A stretch of DNA of 64,000 nucleotides from contig JASSKH010000030.1 in the NCBI GenBank assembly GCA_031763025.1, positions 627,197 through 691,196 of the forward strand, written 5' to 3'. The position numbers and the translations under genes were made by a program. Positions 21,993-34,468 of the stretch are shown here, piece after piece; positions within the stretch are counted from its first letter, which is position 1, and every line of letters starts with the position of its first letter. This DNA is from Macrocystis pyrifera. Taxonomy: Eukaryota; Sar; Phaeophyceae; Laminariales; Laminariaceae. Under the pieces are notes generated by a model. That model worked only from the letters and a program-made list of their open reading frames with translations. It had not been told where the DNA came from and did not search any database.

Positions 21993-24900
21993 ATGAAATC
22001 TCCTGTGGAATCTCCCACGGAGGGCACGGCGGCAGTGGTTTATGGAAGAAACACGGCGGCGCTGGATGCCGAAATCTACGATGATGATGATCGTACAAGA
22101 CTCGATGGTGTTATCAAGGATGTTATCGAGGATCATGGTCTTCAGGGGGCGGACAAGGAACGCGCCGAAGAGTTCACGCGGAAGGTAAGTCTGTCGGTTC
22201 CACCTCTCGAAAGATGCCCAGCAAGAAGTAAAGCGAGCGCGGGATATCTCATTTTTGACGAGACACGGCGGTGTAATCGGCAGCATTCCTTTCCCCAAGT
22301 AGTGTGTGTACTCTGTGTGCGTATGATATGATATCGATGCGATCCGTGTTTATTTACCGTATGTATGCACTTTTTGCGGTTGATGTACGTATGTATACGC
22401 CAGAGTATGATATCTTTCATAATGTGACAGATCTGATCTCATTTCAGGGTCTAGATCTTTCGGGGAAAGTAGATAGATCCCTGGTTGCTATGATCTGCAC
22501 GATCTACTGCTGTGGATCACATTTGCCGTGTTGGATCTTGTTTTAACACGACTTTTGCGCACATTTGTGCCGGGTTGGATCTGCATGTTAACGGATGATG
22601 CCCAACATGTATATACCAGGTACCAGGTATATCATAACGGCAAATATAGGATCTTGACGATCTACAAAGTACGCGTAGATCGTGATCTGTTCGGTGTGCA
22701 GTGTTGTAAACCGCGCCAAGGAAGGTGCGATACGATTATTGATATATAACGTGCCTTTACTTATTCTTGATCGCGATTATTAATCGTCGATGAAAAATAA
22801 TATCGCATATCGCACTTAATCGCGATATTCGGGCCCCAAGCGGTGCATTCCAAGAGAAACCCAACTTGTATAGAGCAGTAGTCATGGAAGTGCGCAGCAC
22901 CCGGCGCAGCGGCGCAATGCAAGTTTGAACCATTAACTACTGCTTGCGTCAAACGTATAGGCTGAATACAGCAGTTGCACGCACAGGAATGCATTACACG
23001 GAAGCAGCGAAACTGATTATGATTTGGGTGTCTGAGATCCACGTCCAGCCACGATCCCACAACCAGACTCGTGTTGTACTTCGAAGTATCTATACAATGA
23101 GTATCCATGAGTCCATGATCCATGAGCGATGTTGCCGTCTTGACTTGGTTGTTGTGTTCGTTACCCTGTGCTCAACATTATTTCACCACCTACAACCGCT
23201 TCCACCCTTTCACTCGTCACAACAACACAATCATCAGACACAATGCGCACACCAATGCACGAAGACGAAGACACAATCGATGGCGTGGTGCGTGCAGGAA
23301 CTGAAACTGTCACCTATTACGGGGGTCCATAGTAAATAGGACCCAATATTGTTAGTAAAAATAGGTAAATATATATTTTTTTGTGTGTACCGTAGGTCCT
23401 ATTAACTATAGTCCCCCGTAATAGCAGCCAGCAGCAGTCTTGCTGGACGTATGTTCTGTAGAGATGTATCGGAGGCTGTACTGAATGATCGTAATCGCGA
23501 TTTACGATCGCGATAGTTAATTACGATCGCGAAACGCGATTTCCAACACTGCCGGTGTGTGATGCATTTCAGGAACCTACTGCAAAAACTACCCAACTCT
23601 AATTCCATGTCATGATTAGAGCGCTGCACAACTGCTGTAGTTTCCCCCGAAACGAGTTAACTCTTTTTATAGTACTACTGCTGTAGAAACTATGCCACAG
23701 CAAGCCAAGTAGTTTATCCTCATAAACGTGGTACAACAGCAGTGTAGAGGGAAAGGAAAATTAAAAATGCGTCGACCATGAAGGATAATTAAAGCACCGG
23801 CCACACGAAGCAGCCCAGGCTGCTAGGGTAGGCGGTAGGGGATGGGGGATAGGGGATGCGTCTGAAGCGCAACGATATTACAGATGTGTCACACGTGCAC
23901 AGCATGATGATATTTATCCTGCCGTCATTAAGTACCGTTGCTGCATTTGTCCCATACCGTAGACGGTTGGTACGGCCGCACTATTGAGGACCGCACTATT
24001 GACATATACTGCTTTTCGGGTCGGTATACTATAATCAAGTCAAAATGCTGAGGTAACGCGTTGGGGACTCCTGCTTCCTGCATACCTGATATGTAGGAAC
24101 ACCTGCTGCCACGGGCTATCAGAGGTATCTATCTGATACCAAAATGCTGACACCCTGACTGGTCGTTTCCTATCCTCCTCGAACTTTTTAGGAGCTCGAT
24201 AAGTTGTACGACGACCCAATGGTACTCGAGTTGGAGGCCGTTCTCCACAAGAGGATTACCAAGGACGAGGCCAGGTGAAGTCTATGTCTTTCGTTTTTTA
24301 CGCGCACGAGTTTACCACGCTCCTCATACGTGTCGTATATGCCCATGATTCATCCGTACTGCTGTATCATGCCACCTGTTTGGTCGTATCGATAATTCTA
24401 CAGTGCTTACACTACGACCAAGCAGATGTGGCACCGTTCATATATAGGCCTACGCATCTTGCTCCAATGGCCAATGTCGCCATTAAAATACTGGTGCCTG
24501 GTTTCTCATTCGCGGACTTTTTTCCGACTTCATTCAAACTATCACGACTTACCCTTCAATGCCGTTCCGGACAGACACATCCTGTTCTTCCCGAGCGAGG
24601 ACCAGGCGGTCTACTATCAGGCGCTGATTCTGGACCCGCCAATGGGCGCCCCCCCGGAGCACCCACAGCGTACGGTGCAGGTAGGAGATACAGCGGCGCG
24701 AAGTCAGCTCGTTGTCCTCATACATACCGGCCAAGCGATCACAACCGAGCGTAGAACCGTGAGAGGAAGGCAAAAATAACCCTTCTACTGCTGCAGCGCA
24801 CAGCAACATACATCTGACTCTAATTCCAAATAATTTGTCTCCCAGACGGGAGTACACTCCAAATGGTATTACAGAAGCTTCTTGCTGAATTCTCCCCTGG

Positions 24901-27900
24901 GCTCCAAAGTTCGACATATTTTTCGGGGAGTTTTTTCTCCCCAACTAAAAAAAACATTATTACGGAGGTCCATAGTTAACAGGACCTATGGCATACATAA
25001 AAACCTATATAAATTTAGGTATTTTTACTAACAATATTTAGTCCTGTTTACTATGGTCCCCCGTAATAGTATTTTGGTTGAGACTCATACTGGTATCCAC
25101 AGTGCTTTTTTCTTGGTCAGGCACCACTGTAGAATTAAGTTGTGACCCAGCGCTCGGTCCAACCCTACCGAGGCGTTTGTGATGTGCCTACGCGTTGACG
25201 GACAGAGCGTCAGTCCGGCCGCGCTCTGGGCGTGTTTCCTCAACGCCCACCCGACCGTTGACGCACTCGGCTCGAAACAAATCATTACTACGATTGAAGC
25301 CAGTCGTCTCAAGCCTCATACCTTGCTGACGCCTGCTACAACTTGGAGCATGCGGTGCTTCGCCTCCCTATCGGGGCGCTCCAGTCTCGTAGTTCATCTC
25401 CGTTGATCCCTTTAGGAGTGCACTCCCGTTTTGGGGGCAAATTACTTGGAATTAGAGTTAGATACATGTTGCTGTGCAGTGCAGTGCTGAAAGGGTCAAA
25501 CTACTATGTCCTCACCCTAAAACGTTTCCTGTTGGTTCGTACGAACCTTTCGCTTGTCTTTTTGTTGCGTGTGCTTCGCCCCCCCAAAAAAAATGACTTG
25601 CCGCCCCAACATTAAACATTCTTAAAGCAGATCCCGCACCTGAGCCTCCTCTACATTCAGCACTGGAAACGGTGGGATTTTGTGACGGCATTCGTTCTCG
25701 CGGGGGGGCTGCACAGCCTCTGTTCCCTCTTCGCCCACGACAACCCCATCGTACGCATGAAGGCCATCCACACGCTCGTCAATATCACGGCGCACCAAGC
25801 GTTCGATTGGTTCCGCCCTCCGCCCCGCCACCGCAGCGGGGGCACGGTCGAGGCGAGGTTGCATCGCGCGCTGCTTGGTCTTCGCTCGGATCCCGCGTTT
25901 ATTTCGGGGCTCATCGCGAATTCGTGGGGTTCTTCTGGACGAGGGCGTGCCAAGACGGGGACCGGGGAGGGGGGGACGTTTCCTGGGGCTTGTCTGGTAT
26001 GTCTCGAGGTGAGTCTAGCTAGAAGTGACAACTACGGCCTTCGCAAACGCAACAAGTATCGGAAAAACTATAAATAGACACACTGCGCTGGGAAAATAGT
26101 GTAGGGCGGTATTGGGTAGGGGTCTGGCAGATTAATAGTAGACGAAAATTATGCGTTGGGGTTGACCTCGGATTGCATTGAGCCTTGCTGTTCGTCTGCC
26201 TGTTAATAAAACATTCCTCAGCGTCTCGTCCGGGAGGGTTTACTCGTGGTTCGTACTCTCGCCAATCCATCAATATATGTATCCTGCTGACGGATTAAAT
26301 CGTGGTTCGTACGTTCTGAGGTAAGCCTCATTAGATTTTTGGTCTAGCCGCAGTATAGCTGATAATGTGCGTGCACGGCCACTCTCTCCTGCACGAGCGT
26401 AAACGGCTTCTTTTTCACCCTGTACATCGGTGTCCGTGATCTTTCTGAACATTTTAAGCCTCCACAAGACCATCGCGATCGCGTTTGGCGTGTCTGAGCT
26501 TACCTCGTCGCCCGCCCGACACCAGTCCTGTCGCTCGCGGTTGGGGGGTGGGGGGCGGCGGGGGGGGAGGGGGGTGTACTCGATAGGAGAGATGTACTCG
26601 ATAGGAGAGATGTACTCGATCTCATTCATGGCCGTGGTCGTATGGCCGTAGACCCTCGCATCCCTGCAATGCCGGGACGGAGCATGTCGGGTTTTCACCG
26701 ATCAGGTAGACTTTGCTTGCGCCAAGCGCGAAGCGCCGTGAGGTGGCGGGGGCGGGTGGGGGGTACTCCTTTGTTGCTTGCCTTAAAAAATTGAACATCG
26801 GTGGTGGGGAGGGGGCGTACTCATTTGTTGCCCTTGCAGGGGGCGTACTCATTTGTTGCTTGTATTAGTCATTTGACCATTGACCACGCGTCCCTTTCGA
26901 GACGGAGCACCGTTCCTACTCCTAATAGAGACACCTCCAACAATTGGGCGCTCACTACATTGTTTCCATATATTACATAGAAACTTTTTGCTAATCTTAT
27001 CCCCTTCCTGTCTGGCCGCCTGTGGCCACCATCTATCGGGGGGGGGGGGGGGGGGGGTGCTCGATATCATGCATGGCCGTAGTCGTATGACGTGGGGGGA
27101 GAGGGATGAAACGGGGGGGTGGAGGGGTGGGGAGGGAGAGGGGCAGGGGATAGTAAGCGACAACCAAAGCCTTTGCTCATTGCACTTCCTGGGTGCAGCA
27201 CACCCGGCAGGTACTTCCTGAAGTCACAGCCCACCCAACCCACCCCTCTACCCACGTATTGGCGCGCAGTTACTGGCGATGTGGCTCAGTTGGGTCCGTG
27301 CCCTCCACACAGCGGACGGTACACTGCGGCTCAGTCGCCCCCTGTTTCGAGCCCTTAAGGAGTGGGGTGGGACAGGGGGTGAGCGAGAGGGTAGTGAGTG
27401 GGGGAAGGTGCCATGGGGACCGGGGCCGTTTCAGGATCAACCGGACGGCTCGTGTGGGGCAGTGGGGGTCACGGGAGAAGAAACGTCTGGCGCTCTCGTG
27501 GATACGACGACGGCGGGGATTGGGGACGGTTTTTCCAACGACGAGGCGGTTGCGCTTAGGGGCGAGGGTCCCGATGTTGACCGCCGAGAAGGAGTAGAGG
27601 TGGGAAAAGAAGCAGAAAGAGAAGGACGAGGACGAGGAGGAGGAGGAGGAGGAGGAGGAGGAGGAGTTGCCGTGACAGAAACGAGCGAGAGTAGCAATGA
27701 GAGGGCCACGATAGGTGAACCAGGAGCAGGAATGATGGATGAGCTACAGCCTTCTTCGTCGTCGTCACCGCCGCCGGCTGCCCAACCGCCGGAGAAGTTA
27801 AAATTCGGTGAACTATCGGTGGATGATGCGGAGCAAGCGAATGGGCCGGTGGTGGAGCCAGTTGCCAAAGAAACATGCCGAGGACGCCAAGAGATTATTG

Positions 27901-30900
27901 TCAGTACTGGACATGTCACGGGGAGGGAACCCACCAACTCCCAGCTCGAAAGAATCTTTGAAGCAGAACGTGAGGAGCGCACCAATGTAGTTGAACTCGC
28001 CGGGAAGCTTGTCGCAGATTTTGGCCGCTTCCCACCGGCGGAGCAGGAGTGGAAAGAAGTGGTGGAAGGAGAGAAAGAGGGTGGCTTTCGCGGGACACAC
28101 GGACACGACCTAGAAGCTTGTGCGTCGCAGAACTCCTCGTCGGCGGAGGCAGTCCCGCTTGGACAGGGAACCACCGCTGCATCTTCAGAGCAAGGGGCAG
28201 TAACCACTGTCCAGGCTAGCAGCGACACATGTGTGGGCGTCAACGACGGTGGCGCGCAAGAGTCTCTAACGCGCACCGACGCCCATGCCGCCGGCAGCCA
28301 CGACCAGAGGCAACAACCAAAACCTGGCACTATCGTGGAAACACCTGTGTCGAAGGCCGCTAAGGAAGCCGGAGCGCTGAAGATCGCGGGCAACGAATCG
28401 TTCCGAACGAAGAATTTCCAAGGAGCATACGACGCGTACACCACCGCGCTTGATGGCTTGGATGAAGCCGGGCTCGTGCCGCCGCCGCAGCCGCTACCGC
28501 CGTCAACACCGCCGCCATCGTTGGTTGATAAACCGTCGCCGAAAGAGGAACGACGCTTGAGCGAGGCGGTAGCGCTACGAGGAATTTTGCACAGAAACCG
28601 CGCCGCCGTTGCCCTGCGCATGTTCGAGTCCTCCGCAGCAGCGGCGGCGGCGGCGGGTGGGGGGGAAACCACCAGCTCTCACCCTGATGGAGGCATGGCG
28701 CGTGGCGCTGGTGATGGCGACGACGCTCTCGAGAAAATCGCAGATCGGCGCGTCCTACACGCTACTCGCACGGAAGCAGGGTCAGGACGGGCCGGAAGGC
28801 GAGCCCAACCGCCGGGGGAGGAGGAGCGGCGCGAAGAGAGGGAGGAGGAGGGGGAGGAGGAGGAGGAGGAACAAGCACTTGCTTTGCTGGAGCGGTGCGA
28901 AAGCGACTGCTTAAGCGCGATCGAGATCGACGCCGCCGATAAAAAAGCGCACTTCCGCCTGGCCAGGTGCCGCGAGATGCGGCGACGTTGTCGACGACAG
29001 GGTTTGGCTGCTGCCCTCGGCGAGGAGAAGGGTGTGGAACAAGAGAGAAGGTGGGGGCGGGGCGGAGCTGGTGTCATGGTTGGGCTTCCAGAGAGCGAAC
29101 GAGTCTCTCTTACTGCGAAAGATACATAGTAATCAGAGTCAAATACGGTCTGTAAACATAGGGGATGCCTGGTTCTTAGGTCCATCGTGGGTTCTGATTC
29201 CTACTACATATGGCCCCTCGTGATAAAAAACACACATTCCAGCAACGAAAAACAACGGAGTGCGTGCATACTTGGTGTGTTCCATTTATTAAGGGAGCAG
29301 TTACTCACTCTCCCTTTCGAGAGCCCGTTCTCGTGTGTGTATTTTTGTTTTGTGGAGTGCCGTTCCGTGCGCTTTCGAAGATTTATCGCCATAGGTGGTA
29401 GGCAATTCTATGTCGAAACCCTGGTGAGTGCCTCCCCTGCCCTCTCTTACTTCGCTGAACGCGTAGTAGGCTGTAGGCACACACTGTCAACCCAAGGTCA
29501 GACTTTAGTTTTAACCGCGACACACGCACCCTCTCTGTGCTGTCGATTGCAGGCGCCAACAGAGAAAGGAAGTCCTGATGGCGAAAATCCTCGCCCGAAC
29601 GGAAGGAACCCACGAGATCGTCGGTGGTAAGGGAGGAGGCGGAAGCGCCGGGGAGTCCAGGCCCGCTGCCGCTGCCGCTGCCGCTGCCGCTGCCGCTGCC
29701 GCTGCCGCTGCCGCTGCCGCTGCCACTACCGTTGGCGCTATCAACGAGACCGTGGCAAACAGTAGCCGCGACAACATAGAGGTACACCCGGTAGAAAACC
29801 CCTATACAAAGGCCATGCCTGACGCAGCAGGCGGTGCTATACCCAGGGACAGCGGCGATGAGGCTAGGACGGATTGTGACGGTGATGGTGGGAGCGAAAG
29901 AGACCCATTGGTAGAGGTAGAAATTAAGCTCGAGATTGACAACGCTGGCGATCACTTTACCGCATGCCGCGCGCCGAGGGAAGGGGGAGAGCTGAAGAGA
30001 ACCTCCACTACTCCAACTTGTGACCTGGCCCTTGCTGCTGACGTCACCGAGACGGCGGCATGTCGTGCAGAGTCAACTTCGAGGGCAACAGCGTCGGCTG
30101 GCGAGGGCGGCGGCGGCGGAAGCCTAACAGCCGTTGGAGGCAAGAAACTCTTGAACGGCTTGTCGAAAGAAACGACGAAGGAAAGAGCTGCAGTTGTACC
30201 AACACGGTCTCGATCGGCCAAGATGGTTGGGGCTGGGTCGAATGCTTCTGCCGCAACAGGTGCCGCTCGCGCCGACGTTGTAGCCGGAGCTCCTTCTGCG
30301 TGTTTGCCGTCGTCTCGCTTGCGAAAACTCCGCCGGAAGCTGGAGCGCCTTACCGCAATGGCGGCCGGAACTTCTGCTGCGCCGAGCGAGAAGGACCAAG
30401 AGGCGGACAGGGGAGGGGAGGCGGCGAAGCGGGTATGGGATTTTATCTCTCTCGTGTCCTTGTCTTCCGACTGCGGCAGTACCTCGCTTGAGAACCTGTA
30501 CGGCGACGGGATCACAGCGGACTCGCTCGTCGGGTTGGTGTATGGTCTGAGGTACGCTTGCGGGCTCGACGAGACACTTGTTGCCGGGGAACGAGCAGGA
30601 GGAGAAGGGGAAGGAGACACAACGGGTTGGAGCAACAACGAGAAAGCGAGCAAGGTGCGTCGATACGCCGACATTAGATACCGTCTTGGTGGCTAAAATT
30701 GGAATATTTATGCGGATTTGACGCAAGTTTGTTGCACGGCTGACGCTCGTCAGGAATGTGTTGAAGATTCACGAACGGTGCAGTGTTACAGAGCTGTTAC
30801 GTTCCACCTCACGAGAGGAGATCCAGGCGAACCCGAGTCGGCGGAAGTGTTTGTATGATTCCTGATAAATGGGTAAGCAACATATTACGGGGGACAATAG

Positions 30901-33900
30901 TAAATAGGATCAAGTCTTGTTAGTTAAATTAGGGAAATATATAGGTTTTTGTGTGTACTGTAGGTCCTATTTACTATGGTCCCCCGTAATAGTAAGGATC
31001 CAATAAAATTATACCTGGTATGGTACGAATGCAGTGCCGCACACGAAAGACAAAGGATTTGATTGTTCTCACCCGTTCTCACTTGCTACACTTCTGTATG
31101 AACATTCCTTGACGTTCTTTGGAGCAAGGGATAAACTCGGAGGACGGCTTACCCGTAGCGCATAACTTTCTCACACATGGGTGGAAGAGCGCCTTGTAGC
31201 TAATAGCCGCCAGTTGTAGTTGTACCGGTGGAATATATTCCAATCTGTGCCTCTCGGCATGGGTTTCCGTTGTATATGGCGGGCCCGAGAACAACTGCGC
31301 TTGATAGTAGAGGTGTCACTTCCAACCCATACCAACATCCATTTGAGCAATCGCTTTTCACCATTCCTTCCCCTGCCAAGCCTCCCGCGACACTGTCCAG
31401 GCTTTCACCTCCCACTTGAACTGCATTACCGTGAACAGAGAAGGTCGTCGGGCCGCACCTTGCACATATCGGACACATCATGATCTACTTGTAGTTCATT
31501 TATAAATAGATCGTTAATCCGCTGGTATGATATTGGTGTGCAGGATCTATACGCTGCTGTATGTCGTACAGATCCGATTCAGACAAAACATGTGCTAGAT
31601 CATACAGCTCATACGGCTCTGACCCAGCAACATGATGAGCTCTGTATGCCGTGCAAACCAGGAGATATGTCTCCCATGAACGAGCTAGATCGTGAGCTGG
31701 AGATGGGTGATCTGTCTGGTATGTGGAACCTTGGCACTGGCACTGACGTCAGCCACGGAGTCTTTCTGGCCTACAGTCGGGCTCTCCCCGTTATGTTCAT
31801 CGTTCGAAATATACTATTGATATTGTCAGAGCAGGATCAACGACATGCGTTGCTCTGCTGTTCCCCAGGTGTTCCCAAGTAGATCTTGCACAGTTTAAGG
31901 CAGATGGAACTACAAGGACGATGGGAATGAGGAGCGTGACAGACTCCCTGAAGCGGTCAAACTCGTAACTGCACCAAGCTACTGCGTTGGCGGTTCTTCT
32001 ATTTTTACTGTGTTCTGGCAATACTCTTGGGACAGCTTTCACTGTCGAGCGATGAACATTAGCGCAGAAACCTTGCGTGGTGGCTGGGTGAGTACGTGTG
32101 GGTGGGTGTCGGTTGGTGGTAAGTGAGTTGCTGGGTGCGTTGGTTGCTGCGTGTGCTTGTTGGTCGTTCCGCCAACTACACCACCCACCACCAGCATGTC
32201 ATTGTTGAGCGATGCACGTCAGCGCAAGAACTTGTGTGTTGGTTGGGTGGGTGGGCCGGGGGGGGCGGGGTGTGCTACAGTTGTGTGTGGTATTCGTTAA
32301 CGTTTCCTTGTGCAATTGTAGCTGTACGATTCGTATGGTATGAATGTCGTTTGGTATGCATATGCTCGTATGCATATCATAAGCTCGTGTGTATGCATTT
32401 TATACGCCGATAACTACAGCAGTAACTCTAATTTGTGTGCACCACTCTGCACGGTGTGGTAGGTAGCAGGGAGCTCGTCGCGCTCGCCTCCATATGCAGC
32501 GAGCGACCGAGACAGGCAAGATACCACCCACAGAGCCCACAGAGGTCTCCCCTTCGAGCCATAGGTTGTTTTTGATATGACCGCCCCCCCCTGCTTTTTC
32601 ACCCAGAGGAAGTGCTTGTTTGTGGAGTACTCTAATGGCAAAACAGGCAGCCCAAACTGTGCTATCAAATTGCTGTCGTATCGTGGCACAGAGCCGTGGT
32701 CCCCACATAGCGCCGGTTGAACAATGCCAGCTGCCCTATATAGCGCCCAAACTGCTCTGCTATACTGTTTGGATGAAGCGAAAAAGGCTCCTGAAGTTTA
32801 AATAGTCAGTCAAGTCTCCACGAGGCTTGCCCGGGCCGACGCCCAGTGGTCCTTCCACTCGGGCGGAGGGGACAGCCCTCCCCTGCACACGACGGCCAAC
32901 GCCACCGACGGCCACAAGCCACCACGATCAACAAGCTTCTGCGAGCAATAAGCTTCTGCTGCTCCTGCAGCTTAGCTGGTGGGGTGATGGTGGCGGTGGT
33001 GACAGGTTGTGGTGATGGTATTTGCTGGTAGTGATGGTAGTGGTGGTGCTGGGTGCTGGTTGCGCGCTCGTCTGGGACTCGCCACACAAGGCACCCCAGG
33101 AGGTGGGGTTTGGCTCATGCCGACCGTGTCGGTGAGGACTATCCATTTCCGCTGCGTGCGGCATGGGCGTCAACCGTCTGGAGCCGTTTTGGAAAAAAAG
33201 ACGTGCGTCGTCTTGCGGTCACTGAAAGGCAGAGGAGGACGGACGGACGGACGGACGGACAGCGTTTCATAAGCCCTAAGTAAACCTAGACAATGTAAGG
33301 AACTCTTGATTCACGTACCATGAGAGCGACACAGCAGTGTTTTTTGCTCTGAAAGGCAGTGATGCTGGTGTTGAGGACATTCTCACACTAGCATTTTATT
33401 TCTTAATTCCGAGCCCGTGGGCAAAAAAAAGCGTCCCGTTCTAACAAAAGCAAGCAAAAACAGCGCAGAGTATCCGTATTGTATAACACGCAAGATAACA
33501 CAAGCCCCTGGGAAGCTTTTCCGTGTCGAGTTTATCAAAACCATGCCTTAAAGAGGGCACGCACAACAAAAAGCGTGGCTTTGGAAAGATGTCGATGGTA
33601 TCGCTCCATAGACGCATCGCTCGGCGTTTGCGCCTTCTTCCCCGTTATCGAGAAAACCAGCTTCGAACCCCGTCGGGGTGTGTGTTATCATGCGTGCTAT
33701 ACGGTAATATAGAGAACGGTGTCCGGTCGTCCCCTGTCTGCATCGCAAGAAGAGTGCCGCCGGGCTGTCCTCTTACCCACAAACTACTCTTTCCATCTAT
33801 ACTCCACAGATCTTCCTTCAGCTCGCGGGGGTTAAGCGGGTCAGTCTGGCGTCTGCCATGTGCTCGGCATCGGACAGGCGGACACTGCAGGACGTCTCCG

Positions 33901-34061
33901 ACCACATCCGCCGCCACCAGAAGTTTCAGCGAATCACAGACAATGGCGGCGCAGATTCCCGGCGAACCAGATTCGACGACGACGACGACGTCGCCGTGGG
34001 GAGGGAGGACGACACCCGAGCCATATTCGAGGCAGCTGTGTCTGCGCTTGGGTTGGTGTAG
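21993..34061 (+). CDS. TPR and RPAP3_C-like protein (R2TP / dynein-assembly co-chaperone type)
   Basis: Exons I can support are 21993-22184, 24192-24274, 24575-24680, 25631-26008, 27270-28966, 29553-30654 and 33810-34061. Phases agree at every junction, giving about 1269 residues. Exon four looks like an alpha-helical armadillo-type stretch (DNPIVRMKAIHTLVNITAHQ). The TPR region begins near residue 610 (KEAGALKIAGNESFRTKNF...AYTTAL), is stretched by low-complexity inserts, and resumes with LHRNRAAVALRM and AIEIDAADKKAHFRLAR. The last two exons resemble the RPAP3 C-terminal domain (LENLYGDGITADSLVGLVYG; LAGVKRVSLASAMCSASDRR). In RPAP3 and SPAG1 this TPR plus RPAP3_C pair serves HSP90 co-chaperone work, including dynein arm preassembly; applying that here is inference. 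A further open segment at 25173-25405 may be another exon, but I find no good donor for it. The 28966 donor (AG|GTGCCG) was chosen by phase. Confidence 0.75.
22430..22700 (-). repeat. GATC-rich dispersed repeat, reverse copy
   Basis: Reverse-complemented, it contains AGATCCAACCCGGCAC and several GTAGATCGTG words related to the family core. It is more diverged than the other copies and lies in intron 1 of the TPR gene. Confidence 0.5.
23315..23423 (+). mobile_element. MITE-1 copy in TPR-gene intron 1
   Basis: TATTACGGGGGTCCATAGTA and TAGTCCCCCGTAATA are the ends, with interior ACCCAATATTGTTAGTA. The surrounding intron (22701-24191) shows no other named element. GATCGCGAT words cluster at 23480-23550. 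Confidence 0.9.
24778..24862 (-). mobile_element. MITE-2-related element, reverse
   Basis: It reads as the complement of the element at 25405-25495, sharing ACTCTAATTCCAAATAATTTG and CGGGAGTACACTCC. The pair brackets a MITE-1 and the unplaced open segment at 25173-25405. Confidence 0.75.
24958..25068 (-). mobile_element. MITE-1 copy
   Basis: TATTACGGAGGTCCATAGTT and GGTCCCCCGTAATA are the ends, with reverse-type interior ACCTATGGCATACAT. Confidence 0.9.
25405..25495 (+). mobile_element. MITE-2-related element, forward
   Basis: CCCTTTAGGAGTGCACTCCCG, TTACTTGGAATTAGAGTTA and CAGTGCTGAAAGGG mark start, centre and end. A close relative is at 39273-39360. Confidence 0.75.
26555..26760 (-). mobile_element. 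SINE-like element, reverse, with G-rich (poly-C) end
   Basis: Reading the reverse strand, the element runs from CTCACGGCGCTTCGCGCTTGG, through CGGTGAAAACCCGACATG and CATACGACCACGGCC, to three repeats of ATCGAGTACATCTCTCCT-like sequence. It then enters a C-rich run. The 5' part is missing. Confidence 0.8.
26765..27030 (-). mobile_element. LINE 3' end with repeated tail
   Basis: The reverse strand encodes DRWWPQAARQ, KKFLCNIWKQCSERP, SIRSRNGAPSRKG and NGQMT...SNK, the same terminus as the LINE at 9690-11044. After the stop the AACAAATGAGTACGCCCCC end occurs twice more (near 26835 and 26770), so three tails are stacked before the SINE-like element begins. Confidence 0.8.
27039..27095 (-). mobile_element. 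SINE-like tail fragment with poly(C)
   Basis: Only GTCATACGACTACGGCCATG and CATGATATCGAGCA remain, followed on the reverse strand by about 19 C. Confidence 0.75.
29664..29722 (+). repeat. (GCTGCC)n repeat coding for poly-alanine
   Basis: Ten or so GCTGCC units lie in frame inside exon six of the TPR gene and code for about 20 alanines. A GAG/GGA run at 27625-27665 similarly codes for poly-glycine. Both are likely length-variable. Confidence 0.9.
30883..30991 (+). mobile_element. MITE-1 copy in last intron of TPR gene
   Basis: TATTACGGGGGACAATAGTA and GGTCCCCCGTAATA are the ends, with interior ATCAAGTCTTGTTAG. Confidence 0.9.
31482..31740 (+). repeat. GATC-rich dispersed repeat, copy 3
   Basis: It contains GTACAGATCCGATTCAGAC, ATGTGCTAGATCATACAG, ACCCAGCAACATGATGAG and a terminal CTAGATCGTGAGCTGG, in the same order as copies 1 and 2. 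Confidence 0.65.
31760..33809. other. Rest of the last TPR-gene intron, nothing recognised
   Basis: A GTGGTGGT-rich patch near 32980-33060 and a (GGAC)4 run at 33237-33260 are the only simple repeats. No exon-like frame was found. Confidence 0.45.
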
Positions 34062-34468
34062 ATGCGTTGACTACGATATATACGCCATTGTCTTCCATCG
34101 AGACGCTTTTGTTTATATAGCCTGATTGGTGATCACGGGCTACAGTAGATTTCAGGGAAATGAGCTACAGCAGTACGAGCGAAGCGACATCATAATCACC
34201 ATCACATCATCTGTGAACGATTGTCTCTCGTGCAGCAAGCAATCTAGACTCGAGCGGGCATTTCCCGCCGTCTATACGCAAGCGCGTGACGTGACTCCGC
34301 CAGGGATTCGAGGGAGGTAGTGCGCATATTTCTTCCCTCTGGGCCGCGCGAGGTAATACAGTCACGCAAGGAGTTCGGGCGTACAAACACTAGAAAAAAA
34401 AAAAGAAGTTGACCTTGTGTGACACCATCCAGGAGAGTCACCGAACTATACTCGTACCTTTCACGAGC

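Noticed and set aside
27437-28672. 411-codon reverse frame rich in S, P and T
   Set aside because: It is the complement of a GC-rich, clearly coding TPR-gene exon; its Ser/Pro bias mirrors the sense codons.
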